In this document: one piece after another, positions 24,758 through 34,181 of the stretch
How the letters are laid out: every line of letters begins with the position of its first letter
Numbering within the stretch: position 1 is the first letter of the stretch
Source of the DNA: Emcibacter sp.
GTDB lineage: Bacteria; Pseudomonadota; Alphaproteobacteria; Sphingomonadales; Emcibacteraceae
Assembly (NCBI RefSeq): GCF_963675455.1
Contig: NZ_OY776217.1
Span: 1,156,001 to 1,220,000 of the forward strand
Reading direction: 5' to 3'
Length of the DNA: 64,000 nucleotides
Notes under the pieces: model-generated
Seen by the model: only the letters and a program-made list of their open reading frames with translations
The model's database searches: none
What the model was told of the DNA's origin: nothing
Program-made: the position numbers and the translations under genes

Positions 24758-26983
24758 CTAGAAACGATAATCCACAGTCAGGGTGAAGGTCCGCGGGTTG
24801 CCGTAGAAGGCGGAAACCACCCCTTCCAAACCAAGCGTCGGGAAGTTGTAACCGGCGACCTTATATTCCTTGTCCGTCAGGTTTTTACCGTGCAGTCCGA
24901 CCCGCAGCCCGTTTTCTTCAGACGTCCAGACAATGCTGGCGTCCACCAGGGCATAACCGTCCTGGTCAAGAAGCGGTATCGGTGTTTCGAACTGATAGGT
25001 TTTGCTGCGGAAAGACATGGCGCCGATCAGGTTGAGGGTGCCATCATGGTCAAACAGTTTCAGATCCCGGGCGTAGTTCAGGGAGAAGCTTCCGGTCCAT
25101 TCCGGGGTGTTCTGGAAAACCCGGTCGCCGGACACATCCAGACCCTGAATGATCCATTCCTTATAGTCCGCATTGACGTAACCCAGACTTGCAACAGCGG
25201 TGAGGTTTTCGGTAAGCAGGGCTGTGCCTTCAAATTCAAAACCCCAGATTTCCGCTTTACCGGCGTTGGTCACCGTGCCCACGAAGCTGTCATCGGTACC
25301 GTCGTTGTCAGTGTCAATAGCCACTGAACCGGGAACCTGAACGTCTTTGTAGTCACTGTAGAAGGCAGCCATGTTGACGGTCGCCCGACCGCCTGCCAGC
25401 GTGGATTTCAGGCCGATTTCGTAACTGGTAAGGATTTCGGGTTTGAACCCGTCAGCGGCGCGGTCATCCCCACGGGGGTCGAAGCTGCCGCCTTTAAAAC
25501 CCTGGGAATAGGAGGCATAGAGGTTCAGGTCGTCGTTCGGCTGCCACTTCAGGGTTACCTTGGGAGTGAACTTGTCGTCTGTACGTGATTTGTCAAAGTC
25601 GGCAGGCTGGGCGATCAGGATGGCATCGTCATTGCCGAAGAAGGGTGAATTCACACCGAGGTATGTTTGGCGCAGGACCCTGCCGTCGCGTTTGTCGCTG
25701 GTATAGCGGCCGCCCAGGTTGATGCTGAAGGTTTCTGTCAGATCATAACTGAAGTCGGCGAAAACAGCCCACGTATCTGTGCCGATATCACCCAGTGTGT
25801 AGGTGGTAACGCCGAGACCGGCAAGGACCACATCGAAGCTGTGAAAGGCATGAGCATTGAGGTAATAGAAACCGACGAGGCCCTGCAGTTTCTCACCTTC
25901 ATAGAGGACCTGGAGCTCCTGGCTGAACTGGTCGTTTGTATATATAGCTGGAACATCAAAATCCTGCGCCGGCAGGCTGTCAAAATCGATGGGGGTTGTT
26001 GTGTCGTCTTCCCTGTATGCAGTGATGGATTTAAAGGTGACCTCGTCATTCACAGTCCATTCGATCAGACCCGAGATGCCGCCTTGGGTGACTTTCTGTT
26101 CGCCTTCAATACCGGCACGGGTATCAAAAACATCATCCAGGACAGGAGCGCCTGATGTGTTGCCGACGGTCAGGCGATGACCTGATTTTTCATTGGAGGT
26201 ATCTTTGGTGTAGTCCCCCATGACCCGGATGAGCAGATTGTCGGAAGGGGTGAATTCTGCGGTCAGGCGCGTACCAAGGATGTCCTTGTCGTAATGTTCC
26301 TTGCCGTTGTAAATGTTTTCACCGAATCCGTCGCGGCTGAAATAGCCGAAGGAACCGCCCAGTTTGAAACTGTCACTGATAGGTGCGGATGCGGATAGAA
26401 GGCCGTCCAGCTGCATGTAGGTGCCGACACTGCCCTTGACCCGGACTTCAGGCTCGTCGCCAAGTCGTTTTGTCACATATTTAATGGCGCCGCCGATTGT
26501 ATTGCGACCGTAAAGCGTGCCTTGCGGACCCCGCAGCACCTCGATCCGCTCCACATCATAAATTTCCAGCACGGCACCTTGCGGACGGTTGAGATATACA
26601 TCGTCAATATAGAGGCCGACACCGGCCTCAAAACCGGCTACAGGATCCTGCTGACCGACACCGCGCATGAAGGCGGTGATGGTGGTGTTGGTGCCGCGGG
26701 AAACTTCCAGCGTCGTGTTGGGGACTGTCTGGGATAGATATGTAATGTCCTGCGCCCCGATTTTATCCAGGCTGTCGCCGCTGAAAGCAGTTACAGCGAC
26801 CGGAACACTCTGCAGACTTTCCGACCGGCGGCGGGCGGTGACTGTGATTTCCTCAAGGGTGTAACCCTCATCGGCTTCCTGAGCCGTGGCCCAATGCGGT
26901 GCTGTCACGGCCGTAGCGCCGACCAGCATCCCGGCCAGAGAGACGGAATGCAAAAATTTCGATTTCATTGGTGTTCTGTTCAT
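24758..26983 (-). CDS. TonB-dependent outer-membrane receptor
   Basis: 741 residues from the ATG at 26983, which is preceded by a GGGAGG ribosome-binding site; an upstream in-frame start at 27172 is rejected. A signal peptide ends near 'PHWATAQEADEG', followed by a TonB-box-like 'EEITVTARRR' and the plug ('SVPVAVTAFSGDSLDKIGAQDI', 'RGPQGTLYGRNTIGGAIKYVTKR'). The rest is a 22-strand-type barrel ending in an aromatic residue ('TVDYRF'). The type is that of sphingomonad/alphaproteobacterial receptors for diverse organic compounds, not clearly siderophore-specific. It is divergent from a GntP-type permease and a 3-hydroxybutyrate-oligomer hydrolase, so oligomer import is a plausible guess. Confidence 0.92.
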   Translation of the reverse strand: MNRTPMKSKFLHSVSLAGMLVGATAVTAPHWATAQEADEGYTLEEITVTARRRSESLQSVPVAVTAFSGDSLDKIGAQDITYLSQTVPNTTLEVSRGTNTTITAFMRGVGQQDPVAGFEAGVGLYIDDVYLNRPQGAVLEIYDVERIEVLRGPQGTLYGRNTIGGAIKYVTKRLGDEPEVRVKGSVGTYMQLDGLLSASAPISDSFKLGGSFGYFSRDGFGENIYNGKEHYDKDILGTRLTAEFTPSDNLLIRVMGDYTKDTSNEKSGHRLTVGNTSGAPVLDDVFDTRAGIEGEQKVTQGGISGLIEWTVNDEVTFKSITAYREDDTTTPIDFDSLPAQDFDVPAIYTNDQFSQELQVLYEGEKLQGLVGFYYLNAHAFHSFDVVLAGLGVTTYTLGDIGTDTWAVFADFSYDLTETFSINLGGRYTSDKRDGRVLRQTYLGVNSPFFGNDDAILIAQPADFDKSRTDDKFTPKVTLKWQPNDDLNLYASYSQGFKGGSFDPRGDDRAADGFKPEILTSYEIGLKSTLAGGRATVNMAAFYSDYKDVQVPGSVAIDTDNDGTDDSFVGTVTNAGKAEIWGFEFEGTALLTENLTAVASLGYVNADYKEWIIQGLDVSGDRVFQNTPEWTGSFSLNYARDLKLFDHDGTLNLIGAMSFRSKTYQFETPIPLLDQDGYALVDASIVWTSEENGLRVGLHGKNLTDKEYKVAGYNFPTLGLEGVVSAFYGNPRTFTLTVDYRF

Positions 26984-27237
26984 CAGAAGTACCTCCCAGA
27001 TGTGTTTAGGTTTCCCGACCGATGTTTTGGTACATCGACCTTTATTTATTGACGGAGTTTTTACTGTTTTCCGCTCGACGTCAGGAAACCTAGCACAGCT
27101 TCGGTGAATGGGCTCTATAGACCTAGGTCCATATACCCCTGACCTGTGAATTTCCCCTAATATGCGAGTCAATTATACAATAATTATATAAAAAACAATA
27201 TGTTACGAAAATATACCCGGGAGGTTGCGCAGATATC
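26984..27237. promoter_or_regulatory. Divergent promoter region between TonB receptor and permease
   Basis: A 254-bp AT-rich region with no gene. It contains the palindrome GACCTAGGTC at 27120-27129, flanked by TATA-like sequences on both sides, and the recurring ACAATATGTT element near 27195. Shared control of the two divergent units is inferred. Confidence 0.4.
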
Positions 27238-28548
27238 ATGTTAAGTTTGATTGGTCTTGTCGGCGGGCTGGCGCTACTTATTTACCTCACAATCCGCGGG
27301 GTGAGCATCATGATTGCCGCCCCCTTCTGCGCCCTGATCGTGGCACTGACCGGGGATCTGTCCCTGATGCCCCAGTGGGCCGCCGCCGGGGAGGCCAATT
27401 TCGTCAGCGGTTACATGTCCGGCTTCACCAAATTTATTTTCAGCTGGTTCTTCATGTTCCTGCTGGGTGCCATTTTCGGCAAGGTGATGGAAGATTCCGG
27501 TGCAGCCTACAGTTTTTCCGACTGGGTGATTGGCAAGCTCGGTAAACGTAACGCGGTCCTGGCGGTGGTGGCGGCCTGCGCCATCCTGACTTACGGCGGA
27601 GTCAGCGTTTTTGTTGTCGCCTTTTCCGTCTATCCGATCGCTCTCAGCCTGTTTAAGGAAGCCAACCTGCCGCGCCGCTTTATTCCGGCGACACTGGCCT
27701 TCGGGTCGGTAACGTTCACCATGACGTCAGCCGGATCGCCGGAAATCCAGAACTGGATTCCGATCAAATATCTCGGCACGACCCATTTTGCCGGCTGGCA
27801 GGTGAGCCTGGTGGTGGCCCTGTTCATGATGCTGTTCGGTTACTGGTGGCTCAGCTTCATGGTGCGCCGCGCCGTGCGCAACGGGGAGCGCTTTGAAACC
27901 CGCAGTGATGATGTGTTCGAGCGCAGCTATTCGTCCAAGCCGCATCCGGTTTTAAGCCTTCTGCCGTTGTTGACAGTGCTTGTGGTGTCCTTTCTGTTTC
28001 ACGAAACACTCAAGGAATCGGCTTTGATTCTGGCGCTTCTGAGCGGGGTTCTGATGGGGATATTCCTGAACCTTCACCGCTTTGACAACCTGCAGAAAAC
28101 CTGTGCCATCGGGGCGACCGGGGCAGTCATTGCCATCGCCAACACGGCGGCTGTAGTGGGTTTCGGTACTGTCGCCCAGGCCACCCCGGCCTTTGCCTCG
28201 GCAGTCGATTTCATGACCAACCTGCCGGGCAATGAACTGGTGGGGGCGGCGGTGGCGGTGACGGTGATTGCCGGTCTGACCGGATCGGCCTCGGGCGGAC
28301 AATCCATTGCCCTGCCGCTGCTGGCGCCGCATTATCTTGATGCCGGGGTTAATCCGGAAGCCCTGCACCGGGTTGTCGCCATTGCTTCCGGTGCCCTCGA
28401 CAGCCTGCCGCACAATGGATATGTGGTGACCACGATCCAGGCGATCTGTAAGGAAACCCATCAAAACGCCTATGCCCCCATGGGGGCCCTGACTGTGATT
28501 GTGCCCACCATCGGGCTGATCATGGCTATAGCCCTGTTTATATTGTAA
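27238..28548 (+). CDS. GntP-family permease, possible 3-hydroxybutyrate transporter
   Basis: 436 residues, highly hydrophobic with about 12 membrane segments. The family signature is seen in 'GAIFGKVMEDSGAAYSFSDWVIGKLGKRNAVLAVV', 'YGGVSVFVVAF' and 'GLTGSASGGQSIALPLLAPHYLDAGVNPEALHRVVAIASGALDSLPHNGYVVT' read in sections. GntP relatives import gluconate or short hydroxy acids; the 'DSLPHNGYV' group is often annotated as D-3-hydroxybutyrate permease. The next gene, 4 bp later, encodes a 3-hydroxybutyrate-oligomer hydrolase, which strongly suggests the monomer is the substrate. Confidence 0.82.
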   Translation: MLSLIGLVGGLALLIYLTIRGVSIMIAAPFCALIVALTGDLSLMPQWAAAGEANFVSGYMSGFTKFIFSWFFMFLLGAIFGKVMEDSGAAYSFSDWVIGKLGKRNAVLAVVAACAILTYGGVSVFVVAFSVYPIALSLFKEANLPRRFIPATLAFGSVTFTMTSAGSPEIQNWIPIKYLGTTHFAGWQVSLVVALFMMLFGYWWLSFMVRRAVRNGERFETRSDDVFERSYSSKPHPVLSLLPLLTVLVVSFLFHETLKESALILALLSGVLMGIFLNLHRFDNLQKTCAIGATGAVIAIANTAAVVGFGTVAQATPAFASAVDFMTNLPGNELVGAAVAVTVIAGLTGSASGGQSIALPLLAPHYLDAGVNPEALHRVVAIASGALDSLPHNGYVVTTIQAICKETHQNAYAPMGALTVIVPTIGLIMAIALFIL

Positions 28549-28552
28549 GAGA

Positions 28553-30613
28553 ATGATCATGACCCTGACCCTGACCAGACTGAAATTGCTGTCCGTAACT
28601 GTCGCTTCGCTAGCCGGAGTGATAACGCTCTCTGCTTGTAACGGGGAGAGGTCAGAAGCGCAGAAACCTGCTTCCCTGATCGGAATGGAAACCCGGACCT
28701 ATTACGGGGGCGAGGACAATGATCTGCTGACGGCTGGTCTGGGTACGGCAGGATTGCGGGGGGCAGAGCCCAAACCCGCTGACCCGCTTGCCCCGACGCT
28801 GGAGGAAATCCGCCGGCTCACCATCTATTCCAATTTCCGGGCCTTGGTGGATGTGACAGACGACGGTGGTTACGGTCGCCTGTATGGCCCCAAAGGGGAC
28901 GGCAAAGCCGGCGGGTATGAATATCTGGTGATGGGACATATTGAAGGCCTCAATCATCCGGTGACCTATATGATCCAGGTGCCGGACAATTTCGATGCTG
29001 GGGATCCCTGCCTGGTGACGGCGCCGTCATCCGGCGGCCGCACTGTGTACGGGGCAGTGGGCACGGTGGGCAGCTGGGCCCTGCCCAAGGGCTGTGCTGT
29101 GGCCTATACGGACAAGGCGACTGGAATCGGCATGCAGTTTCTGGGGCAAGGGCTGGTCTATGATATGCATGGACGGCTGGTGAAAGCAGGCGAGGGGCAA
29201 TCCCCCTTCCAGCTTGAGGTAACGGAAGCCCTGAAAGCCTATGCACAGGAAAACCCCGACCATATCGCCCTGAAACACGCCCATTCAAAAGACAACAGCA
29301 TGAAGGACTGGGGCCAGACGGTGCTGGAGTCGATCCGGGTGGGTTTTTATATCCTGAATAAATATCACCGGCCCGAAGAAGCCGGCAAAACATATAACAA
29401 AGAAACTGTGACGGTGATTGCGTCCAGTATCTCCAACGGAGGATACAGCAGCCTGAAGGCGGCAGAACAGGACACCGAGGGACTTATCGATGCCGTTGTG
29501 GTGTCCGAGCCCAATGTGTCGCCGGACATGGCCGGTGTGGGGCCGGTGTCCATCGCCTGGGGCGATCATGAACTTGCGGTGACCGGACGGCAGTTCCTTG
29601 ATTATAGCAGCAAGGCCAATGTGCTTATGGCCTGTGCTCTGTTGGCGGAACCTGCTGATGTGCCGTTGAAACTCTTTATTCCCCTGGGCGACCAGGGGCT
29701 GGCCAATCGTTGCCGTACCCTGGCGGAAAAGGGACTGGTGCGGGGAGAGACCGCGGAAGAACAGTCCCGGGATGCCCGGGCCCAGCTCGGGGCTTACGGA
29801 TTTCTGGAAGACAGCAGCCTGATGGACGGGTTCTCGGTCTTTTCCGAAATCTGGCCGGCCGTGGTAGGCGATTATGCGCCGGCCTTCGGGCGCTATGGGG
29901 TGGAGGATGATCTGTGTGGCGTGGCCATTGGCGCGACCGGCAAAGCAGGAAAACTGGAGGATTATCCACTGGCCCGCAAGCATGTGAATTTTGCCAAAAG
30001 CACCGGTATGATTCCGAGCAACGACATCAACTGGGTCAGAAAGTCGGCTGATGGCTGGAAACGTGCCCAATTTACGCCCAATGCGGAAAATGGCCTGCTG
30101 GATCATGATGCAACGAGTGCGCTTTGTTTTGACGATAAAGTCCGCAACGATCCGGCGATCCTTAAAGGCAGGGATGAAGTGCGCAACAGTGCTGATCTCG
30201 GCGGCCGCCCGGCCATCATCGTGCATGGCCGGAGGGACAGCCTGATCCATGTGAATTTTTCCTCCCGGCCCTATTACGCCCTGAACAAGCTGAGGGAGGG
30301 GGGAAACTCCGGCCTCAGTTTTTATGAAGTGCGCAATGGTCAGCATTTTGATGCCCTTGCCATGTTGCCGGCTTTCGCCGCCAAACTGGCGCCCATGCAT
30401 TATTATTTTGAACAGTCACTGGACCTGATGTGGGATCATCTGAAAAAGGGCACACCGCTGCCGCCGAGCCAGCTTCTGGATACCCGGGAGCGGGGCATGG
30501 GGGCAGACGGCAAGGTACCGCCGCTTGGCGAAAAGCATTTGCCGGAGATCGCGGCCGAGCCGGGGGATATGGAAATTACATTTGACGGCAGTCGCCTGAA
30601 CGTTCCAGAATAG
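28553..30613 (+). CDS. D-(-)-3-hydroxybutyrate oligomer hydrolase, lipoprotein
   Basis: 686 residues. An N-terminal lipoprotein signal ends in the lipobox LSAC with Cys29, so the enzyme is exported and lipid-anchored. The body matches the 3HB-oligomer hydrolase family: 'YGRLYGPKGDGKAGGYEYLVMG', 'VTAPSSGGRTVYGAVGTVGSWALPKGCAVAYTDKATGIG' and the nucleophile-like 'VIASSISNGGYSSLKA'. Family members cleave short PHB oligomers to 3-hydroxybutyrate. It is 4 bp after the permease gene, fitting hydrolysis outside the cytoplasm followed by monomer uptake. ATG at 28553 or 28559 could be the start. Confidence 0.88.
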   Translation: MIMTLTLTRLKLLSVTVASLAGVITLSACNGERSEAQKPASLIGMETRTYYGGEDNDLLTAGLGTAGLRGAEPKPADPLAPTLEEIRRLTIYSNFRALVDVTDDGGYGRLYGPKGDGKAGGYEYLVMGHIEGLNHPVTYMIQVPDNFDAGDPCLVTAPSSGGRTVYGAVGTVGSWALPKGCAVAYTDKATGIGMQFLGQGLVYDMHGRLVKAGEGQSPFQLEVTEALKAYAQENPDHIALKHAHSKDNSMKDWGQTVLESIRVGFYILNKYHRPEEAGKTYNKETVTVIASSISNGGYSSLKAAEQDTEGLIDAVVVSEPNVSPDMAGVGPVSIAWGDHELAVTGRQFLDYSSKANVLMACALLAEPADVPLKLFIPLGDQGLANRCRTLAEKGLVRGETAEEQSRDARAQLGAYGFLEDSSLMDGFSVFSEIWPAVVGDYAPAFGRYGVEDDLCGVAIGATGKAGKLEDYPLARKHVNFAKSTGMIPSNDINWVRKSADGWKRAQFTPNAENGLLDHDATSALCFDDKVRNDPAILKGRDEVRNSADLGGRPAIIVHGRRDSLIHVNFSSRPYYALNKLREGGNSGLSFYEVRNGQHFDALAMLPAFAAKLAPMHYYFEQSLDLMWDHLKKGTPLPPSQLLDTRERGMGADGKVPPLGEKHLPEIAAEPGDMEITFDGSRLNVPE

Positions 30614-30661
30614 GCAGGCAACAAGGGGCAACAAAATAGCTGACGGGAGGACGCATCCGAG

Positions 30662-33600
30662 TTGGCAGACCTTCTGAGTAACTGGACTATCATCCTGATT
30701 TCCCTCATTTTCATGGGGGGGCTGTTTTTCATGGCCTGGCTCGGGGACCGGCGGGCGGAGACGCTTAACCGGTCCCGCTGGCGTCCGGTGATCTACGGTC
30801 TGGGTTTTGCCGTCCACAGCACCACCTGGGCCATGTATGGCACCATCGGCCAATCGGCCCAGAACGGCTGGGTTTTCGGTCCCACCTATGTGGGCGGCAT
30901 TCTGGTGATGCTGTTTGCGGTGGGGTTTGTGGAAAAAATGCTCACCGTCGGCCACCGGCAGAATATCACCTCGATTGCCGATTTCATTTCCGCCCGGTAT
31001 GGCAAGTCCCAGTCCCTGGCCATCCTGGTGACCCTGGTCGCCATCATCGGTGTGACCCCTTATATCGCCCTGCAGCTGAAGGCGCTGGCCGGCAGCTTCA
31101 ATGTGCTGACCGGTGGTTTTGCGGAACAGAGCTGGCCCTCCTCCTCTCTCCCGTTCGGCCGGGACACAGCCCTGTTCGTGGCGGTGCTGATGGTTCTGTT
31201 TTCCATTCTGTTCGGCACCCGCCGGATTGTGTCTTCGGAACGGCATGAAGGCCTGATGCTGGTGATTGCCTTCCTGTCCCTGTTCAAGCTTCTGGTTTTT
31301 ATCGGTGCCGGCCTGTTTGTGACCTACGGCCTGTTTGATGGTCTCGGGGATCTGATCGACCGGGCGGCAGCGGCCGGGATCTATGATCATGTGCCGGAGA
31401 CAAAATCGTCTGAATATAGTTTCCTGTCGTCCATTGTTCTGGGCGGGCTGGCCATTTTCTGTCTGCCCCGGTCCTTCCATGTGATTGTGGTGGAAAATAC
31501 CCGGGTTTCCGACCTGAAAGTGGCGCGCTGGATTTTCATTGCCTTCCTGTTTCTGATCGGCCTGTTTATCTGGCCGATCACCAGCGCCGGTCTTCTGATC
31601 TTGCCGGCAGGCGCCAATGCGGACATGTTCATTCTGGATCTGCCGCTGTCGTCCGGACATCCCGTCCTTGCGATCACCGTCTATCTTGGCGGTCTGGCGG
31701 CGGCGGTCAGTATGGTGATCATCTCCACCGTGGCGCTCAGTATCATGATCTGTAACGATGTGGTGATGCCGCTTCTGCTGCGTCTGCCTTTTTTTACCCG
31801 CGACAAGACCCGGGATTTTTCCATGATCGTGCGGCTGGTGCGCCGGCTCGCCATCGTGCTGATCATCAGTCTTGCCTATCTCTATTACCGGATCCTGGCC
31901 AGTTATTCGGAACTGGCGTCATTTGGTTTGCTGTCCATGGCCCTGCTCAGCCAGTTTGCCCCGCCGCTGATCGGCGGCATGTACTGGAAACAGGGGCACC
32001 GGCGCGGGGTAATGGCCGGCCTGCTGGCCGGTTTTGCCGTCTGTTTCTATACCCTGCTCATTCCCGAACTGGCCCGCTCCGGCCTGTGGACCGGCGATGT
32101 AATCCGGGAGGGGCTGTTCGGTCAGGGCTGGCTTCGCCCCGAAGCCCTGTTCGGCACAGACTTCATGGATACGGTGGGGCACGGCCTGTTCTGGAGCCTG
32201 CTGATCAACACGGGACTCTACGTGTTTGTTTCGCTCAGATCCCGGGCGAACTTGGTGGAACATATCCAGGCGGCCACCTTCACCGACCAGGATCATAGCG
32301 GCGCCGGGGAGGACCTGAGCCAGTTCCGGGAAGTGGTCAATAACGCAGATCTGCAGACCCTGGCGGAACGTTTTATTGGCGAAGAGGCGGCGCAGGAGGC
32401 CTTCCGCAAATTTGCCGATGACAAGGGCCTGGTCCTGTTGCCGTCGGAAAAGGCGGTCGGCGCGACCATCCTGTTTACCGAACGGCTGCTGGCTGGTGCC
32501 ATCGGATCGGCCTCGGCCCGGGTGGTGCTGAAAATGGCGCTTGAGGGAAGCAATATAAAGCTGGATGATTTTGTCAGCATCGTTGATGAGGCCTCCACGG
32601 TCTTTCAATATAACCGGGACCTGCTGCAGTCTTCCATGGATAATGTGAGCCCGGGCATCAGTGTGGTCGACCATAATCTGCGCATGGTCGCCTGGAACCG
32701 TAGCTATGAGAAAATCCTCGGCTATCCTGACGGCTTTCTTTATGAAGGGCGGCATGTATCGGAATTGATCCGTTTCTGTGCGGACCGGGGCGATTTCGGT
32801 AACAGCGACCCGGAAGAGGAAATCCGCAAGCGGCTCGAATATATGGATGCGGGCTCCGCCTACACCTACCAGCGATTCCGCAGGGACGGCACGGTGATTG
32901 AAATGCGCGGCAAGCCCATGCCGGGGGGCGGGTTCGTTACCAGCTATACGGATATTACCGAATTCAAGAAGGCGGAAGCAGCCCTCAAGGAAGCCAATGA
33001 AACCCTGGAGCAGCGGGTGGCGGAACGCACCCGCGAACTGGCTACGGCCAAGGCGGAGGCGGAAGACGCCAACCGCAGCAAGACGCGGTTTCTGGCCGCC
33101 GTCAGCCATGATGTTCTGCAGCCGCTGAATGCAGCCCGGATCTTCACCTCTGCCCTGGATCAGAATTCCGTCGACAGCAAGACCGGGGACCTGATCGGTC
33201 ATCTCGATACGTCGCTGAATTCGGTAGAGGAAATCCTCAAGGAGGTGCTGGATATTTCCAAGCTGGAAGCCGGCGCAATCCGGCCGGAAGTGACTGACTT
33301 TGCCCTGGAGGATGTGGTGGCCGGTCTCCGCACTGAATTCCAGCCTCTGTATGTGAACAAGGGGCTTGACCTGCGGATGCTGTGTTCCGGTTATATTGTG
33401 CGCAGCGACCGGCAGTTTCTGCGGCGTATATTGCAGAATTTCCTGTCCAATGCCCTGAAATATACCCGGACGGGCCGGGTTCTGATGGGCTGCCGGCGTC
33501 AGGGGGAAACACTCCGGATCGAGGTCTGGGATACTGGCAACGGCATCCCGGAAGAATATCTTGACCAGATTTTCGGTGAATTCCAGCGTCTTGATTTCCT

Positions 33601-34165
33601 TGACCAGTCGACGGAGAAGGGGCTGGGGCTCGGCCTTGCCATTGTCCAGCGCATGGCCCGCATGCTGAATCACAAGGTAACGGTCAGGTCGGAACATGGC
33701 CGCGGCAGCGTCTTTTCCATCACGGTGCCGATCGGCATCCGGCAGGGCCGGGCGATACCTGCGGCCGAGGCCGCGCCAGGGCCGTTGAATAATTTTACCG
33801 GCCGCAGGGTATTCTGTCTTGATAACGATCGCTCGATCCTGATTGGCATGGAGGCCCTGCTGGGCAACTGGAAATGCGACGTGACCGGTTGTCGCAATGA
33901 AGAGGAATTCCTGGATGCGATGGAGCAGGGTGCGCCGGATGTGATCCTTGCTGATTATCACCTGGACGGCGTGCGCACCGGCATTGACGTGGTCTCTGCC
34001 TGTAATGCAACACGGTCACCAGCTATCCCCTGTATAGTGATTTCCGCCGACCAGACGGAACAGGTCAAGAAAGAAGCCCGGGGAACCGGCTATTATTATC
34101 TGCCGAAACCGCTCCGGGCGGCCTCCCTCAGGACGGTGCTGGCGAAAGTCTGGGAAGGTAGCTGA
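30662..34165 (+). CDS. crbS: Hybrid sensor histidine kinase with sodium/solute-symporter-like domain (CrbS-like)
   Basis: 1167 residues from a TTG at 30662 with GGGAGG upstream. Residues about 1-530 resemble an SSS-family transporter with about 13 membrane segments. Next come a PAS region (about 655-770), a coiled linker 'EANETLEQRVAERTRELATA', HisKA with His816 in 'AAVSHDVLQPLNAARI', an HATPase domain ('ILQNFLSNALKYT', 'DTGNGIPEEYL', 'GLGLGLAIVQRMA'), and a C-terminal receiver with Asp1098 in 'LADYHLDG'. CrbS-type kinases control acetate use through a LuxR-type regulator, which is encoded convergently next door. Placement after the 3-hydroxybutyrate genes suggests sensing of a related short acid; that is inference. 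Confidence 0.88.
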   Translation: MADLLSNWTIILISLIFMGGLFFMAWLGDRRAETLNRSRWRPVIYGLGFAVHSTTWAMYGTIGQSAQNGWVFGPTYVGGILVMLFAVGFVEKMLTVGHRQNITSIADFISARYGKSQSLAILVTLVAIIGVTPYIALQLKALAGSFNVLTGGFAEQSWPSSSLPFGRDTALFVAVLMVLFSILFGTRRIVSSERHEGLMLVIAFLSLFKLLVFIGAGLFVTYGLFDGLGDLIDRAAAAGIYDHVPETKSSEYSFLSSIVLGGLAIFCLPRSFHVIVVENTRVSDLKVARWIFIAFLFLIGLFIWPITSAGLLILPAGANADMFILDLPLSSGHPVLAITVYLGGLAAAVSMVIISTVALSIMICNDVVMPLLLRLPFFTRDKTRDFSMIVRLVRRLAIVLIISLAYLYYRILASYSELASFGLLSMALLSQFAPPLIGGMYWKQGHRRGVMAGLLAGFAVCFYTLLIPELARSGLWTGDVIREGLFGQGWLRPEALFGTDFMDTVGHGLFWSLLINTGLYVFVSLRSRANLVEHIQAATFTDQDHSGAGEDLSQFREVVNNADLQTLAERFIGEEAAQEAFRKFADDKGLVLLPSEKAVGATILFTERLLAGAIGSASARVVLKMALEGSNIKLDDFVSIVDEASTVFQYNRDLLQSSMDNVSPGISVVDHNLRMVAWNRSYEKILGYPDGFLYEGRHVSELIRFCADRGDFGNSDPEEEIRKRLEYMDAGSAYTYQRFRRDGTVIEMRGKPMPGGGFVTSYTDITEFKKAEAALKEANETLEQRVAERTRELATAKAEAEDANRSKTRFLAAVSHDVLQPLNAARIFTSALDQNSVDSKTGDLIGHLDTSLNSVEEILKEVLDISKLEAGAIRPEVTDFALEDVVAGLRTEFQPLYVNKGLDLRMLCSGYIVRSDRQFLRRILQNFLSNALKYTRTGRVLMGCRRQGETLRIEVWDTGNGIPEEYLDQIFGEFQRLDFLDQSTEKGLGLGLAIVQRMARMLNHKVTVRSEHGRGSVFSITVPIGIRQGRAIPAAEAAPGPLNNFTGRRVFCLDNDRSILIGMEALLGNWKCDVTGCRNEEEFLDAMEQGAPDVILADYHLDGVRTGIDVVSACNATRSPAIPCIVISADQTEQVKKEARGTGYYYLPKPLRAASLRTVLAKVWEGS

Positions 34166-34181
34166 CGTCAGCTACCACTTT
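34157..34181 (+). terminator. Perfect 20-bp palindrome, terminator-like, between crbS and crbR
   Basis: GGTAGCTG (34157-34164) and CAGCTACC (34169-34176) flank ACGT, giving a fully symmetric 20-mer overlapping the crbS stop codon. It is followed by ACTTTTC, a short T-run, so it most likely terminates crbS and may act on both convergent transcripts. Confidence 0.6.

Noticed and set aside
24758..26983. Assigning the TonB receptor to iron-siderophore uptake
   Set aside because: No siderophore genes or Fur-like box are nearby; the plug and neighbours fit the broader alphaproteobacterial group for organic substrates better.
30416..31660. Long open frame on the minus strand opposite crbS and the hydrolase gene
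   Set aside because: It is antisense to two well-supported genes, rich in His/Gln/Pro with no domain, as expected of a shadow frame in GC-rich coding DNA.
31919..33961. 680-codon minus-strand open frame inside crbS
   Set aside because: The plus strand encodes clear symporter, kinase and receiver motifs in the same interval; the antisense frame has no recognisable protein features.
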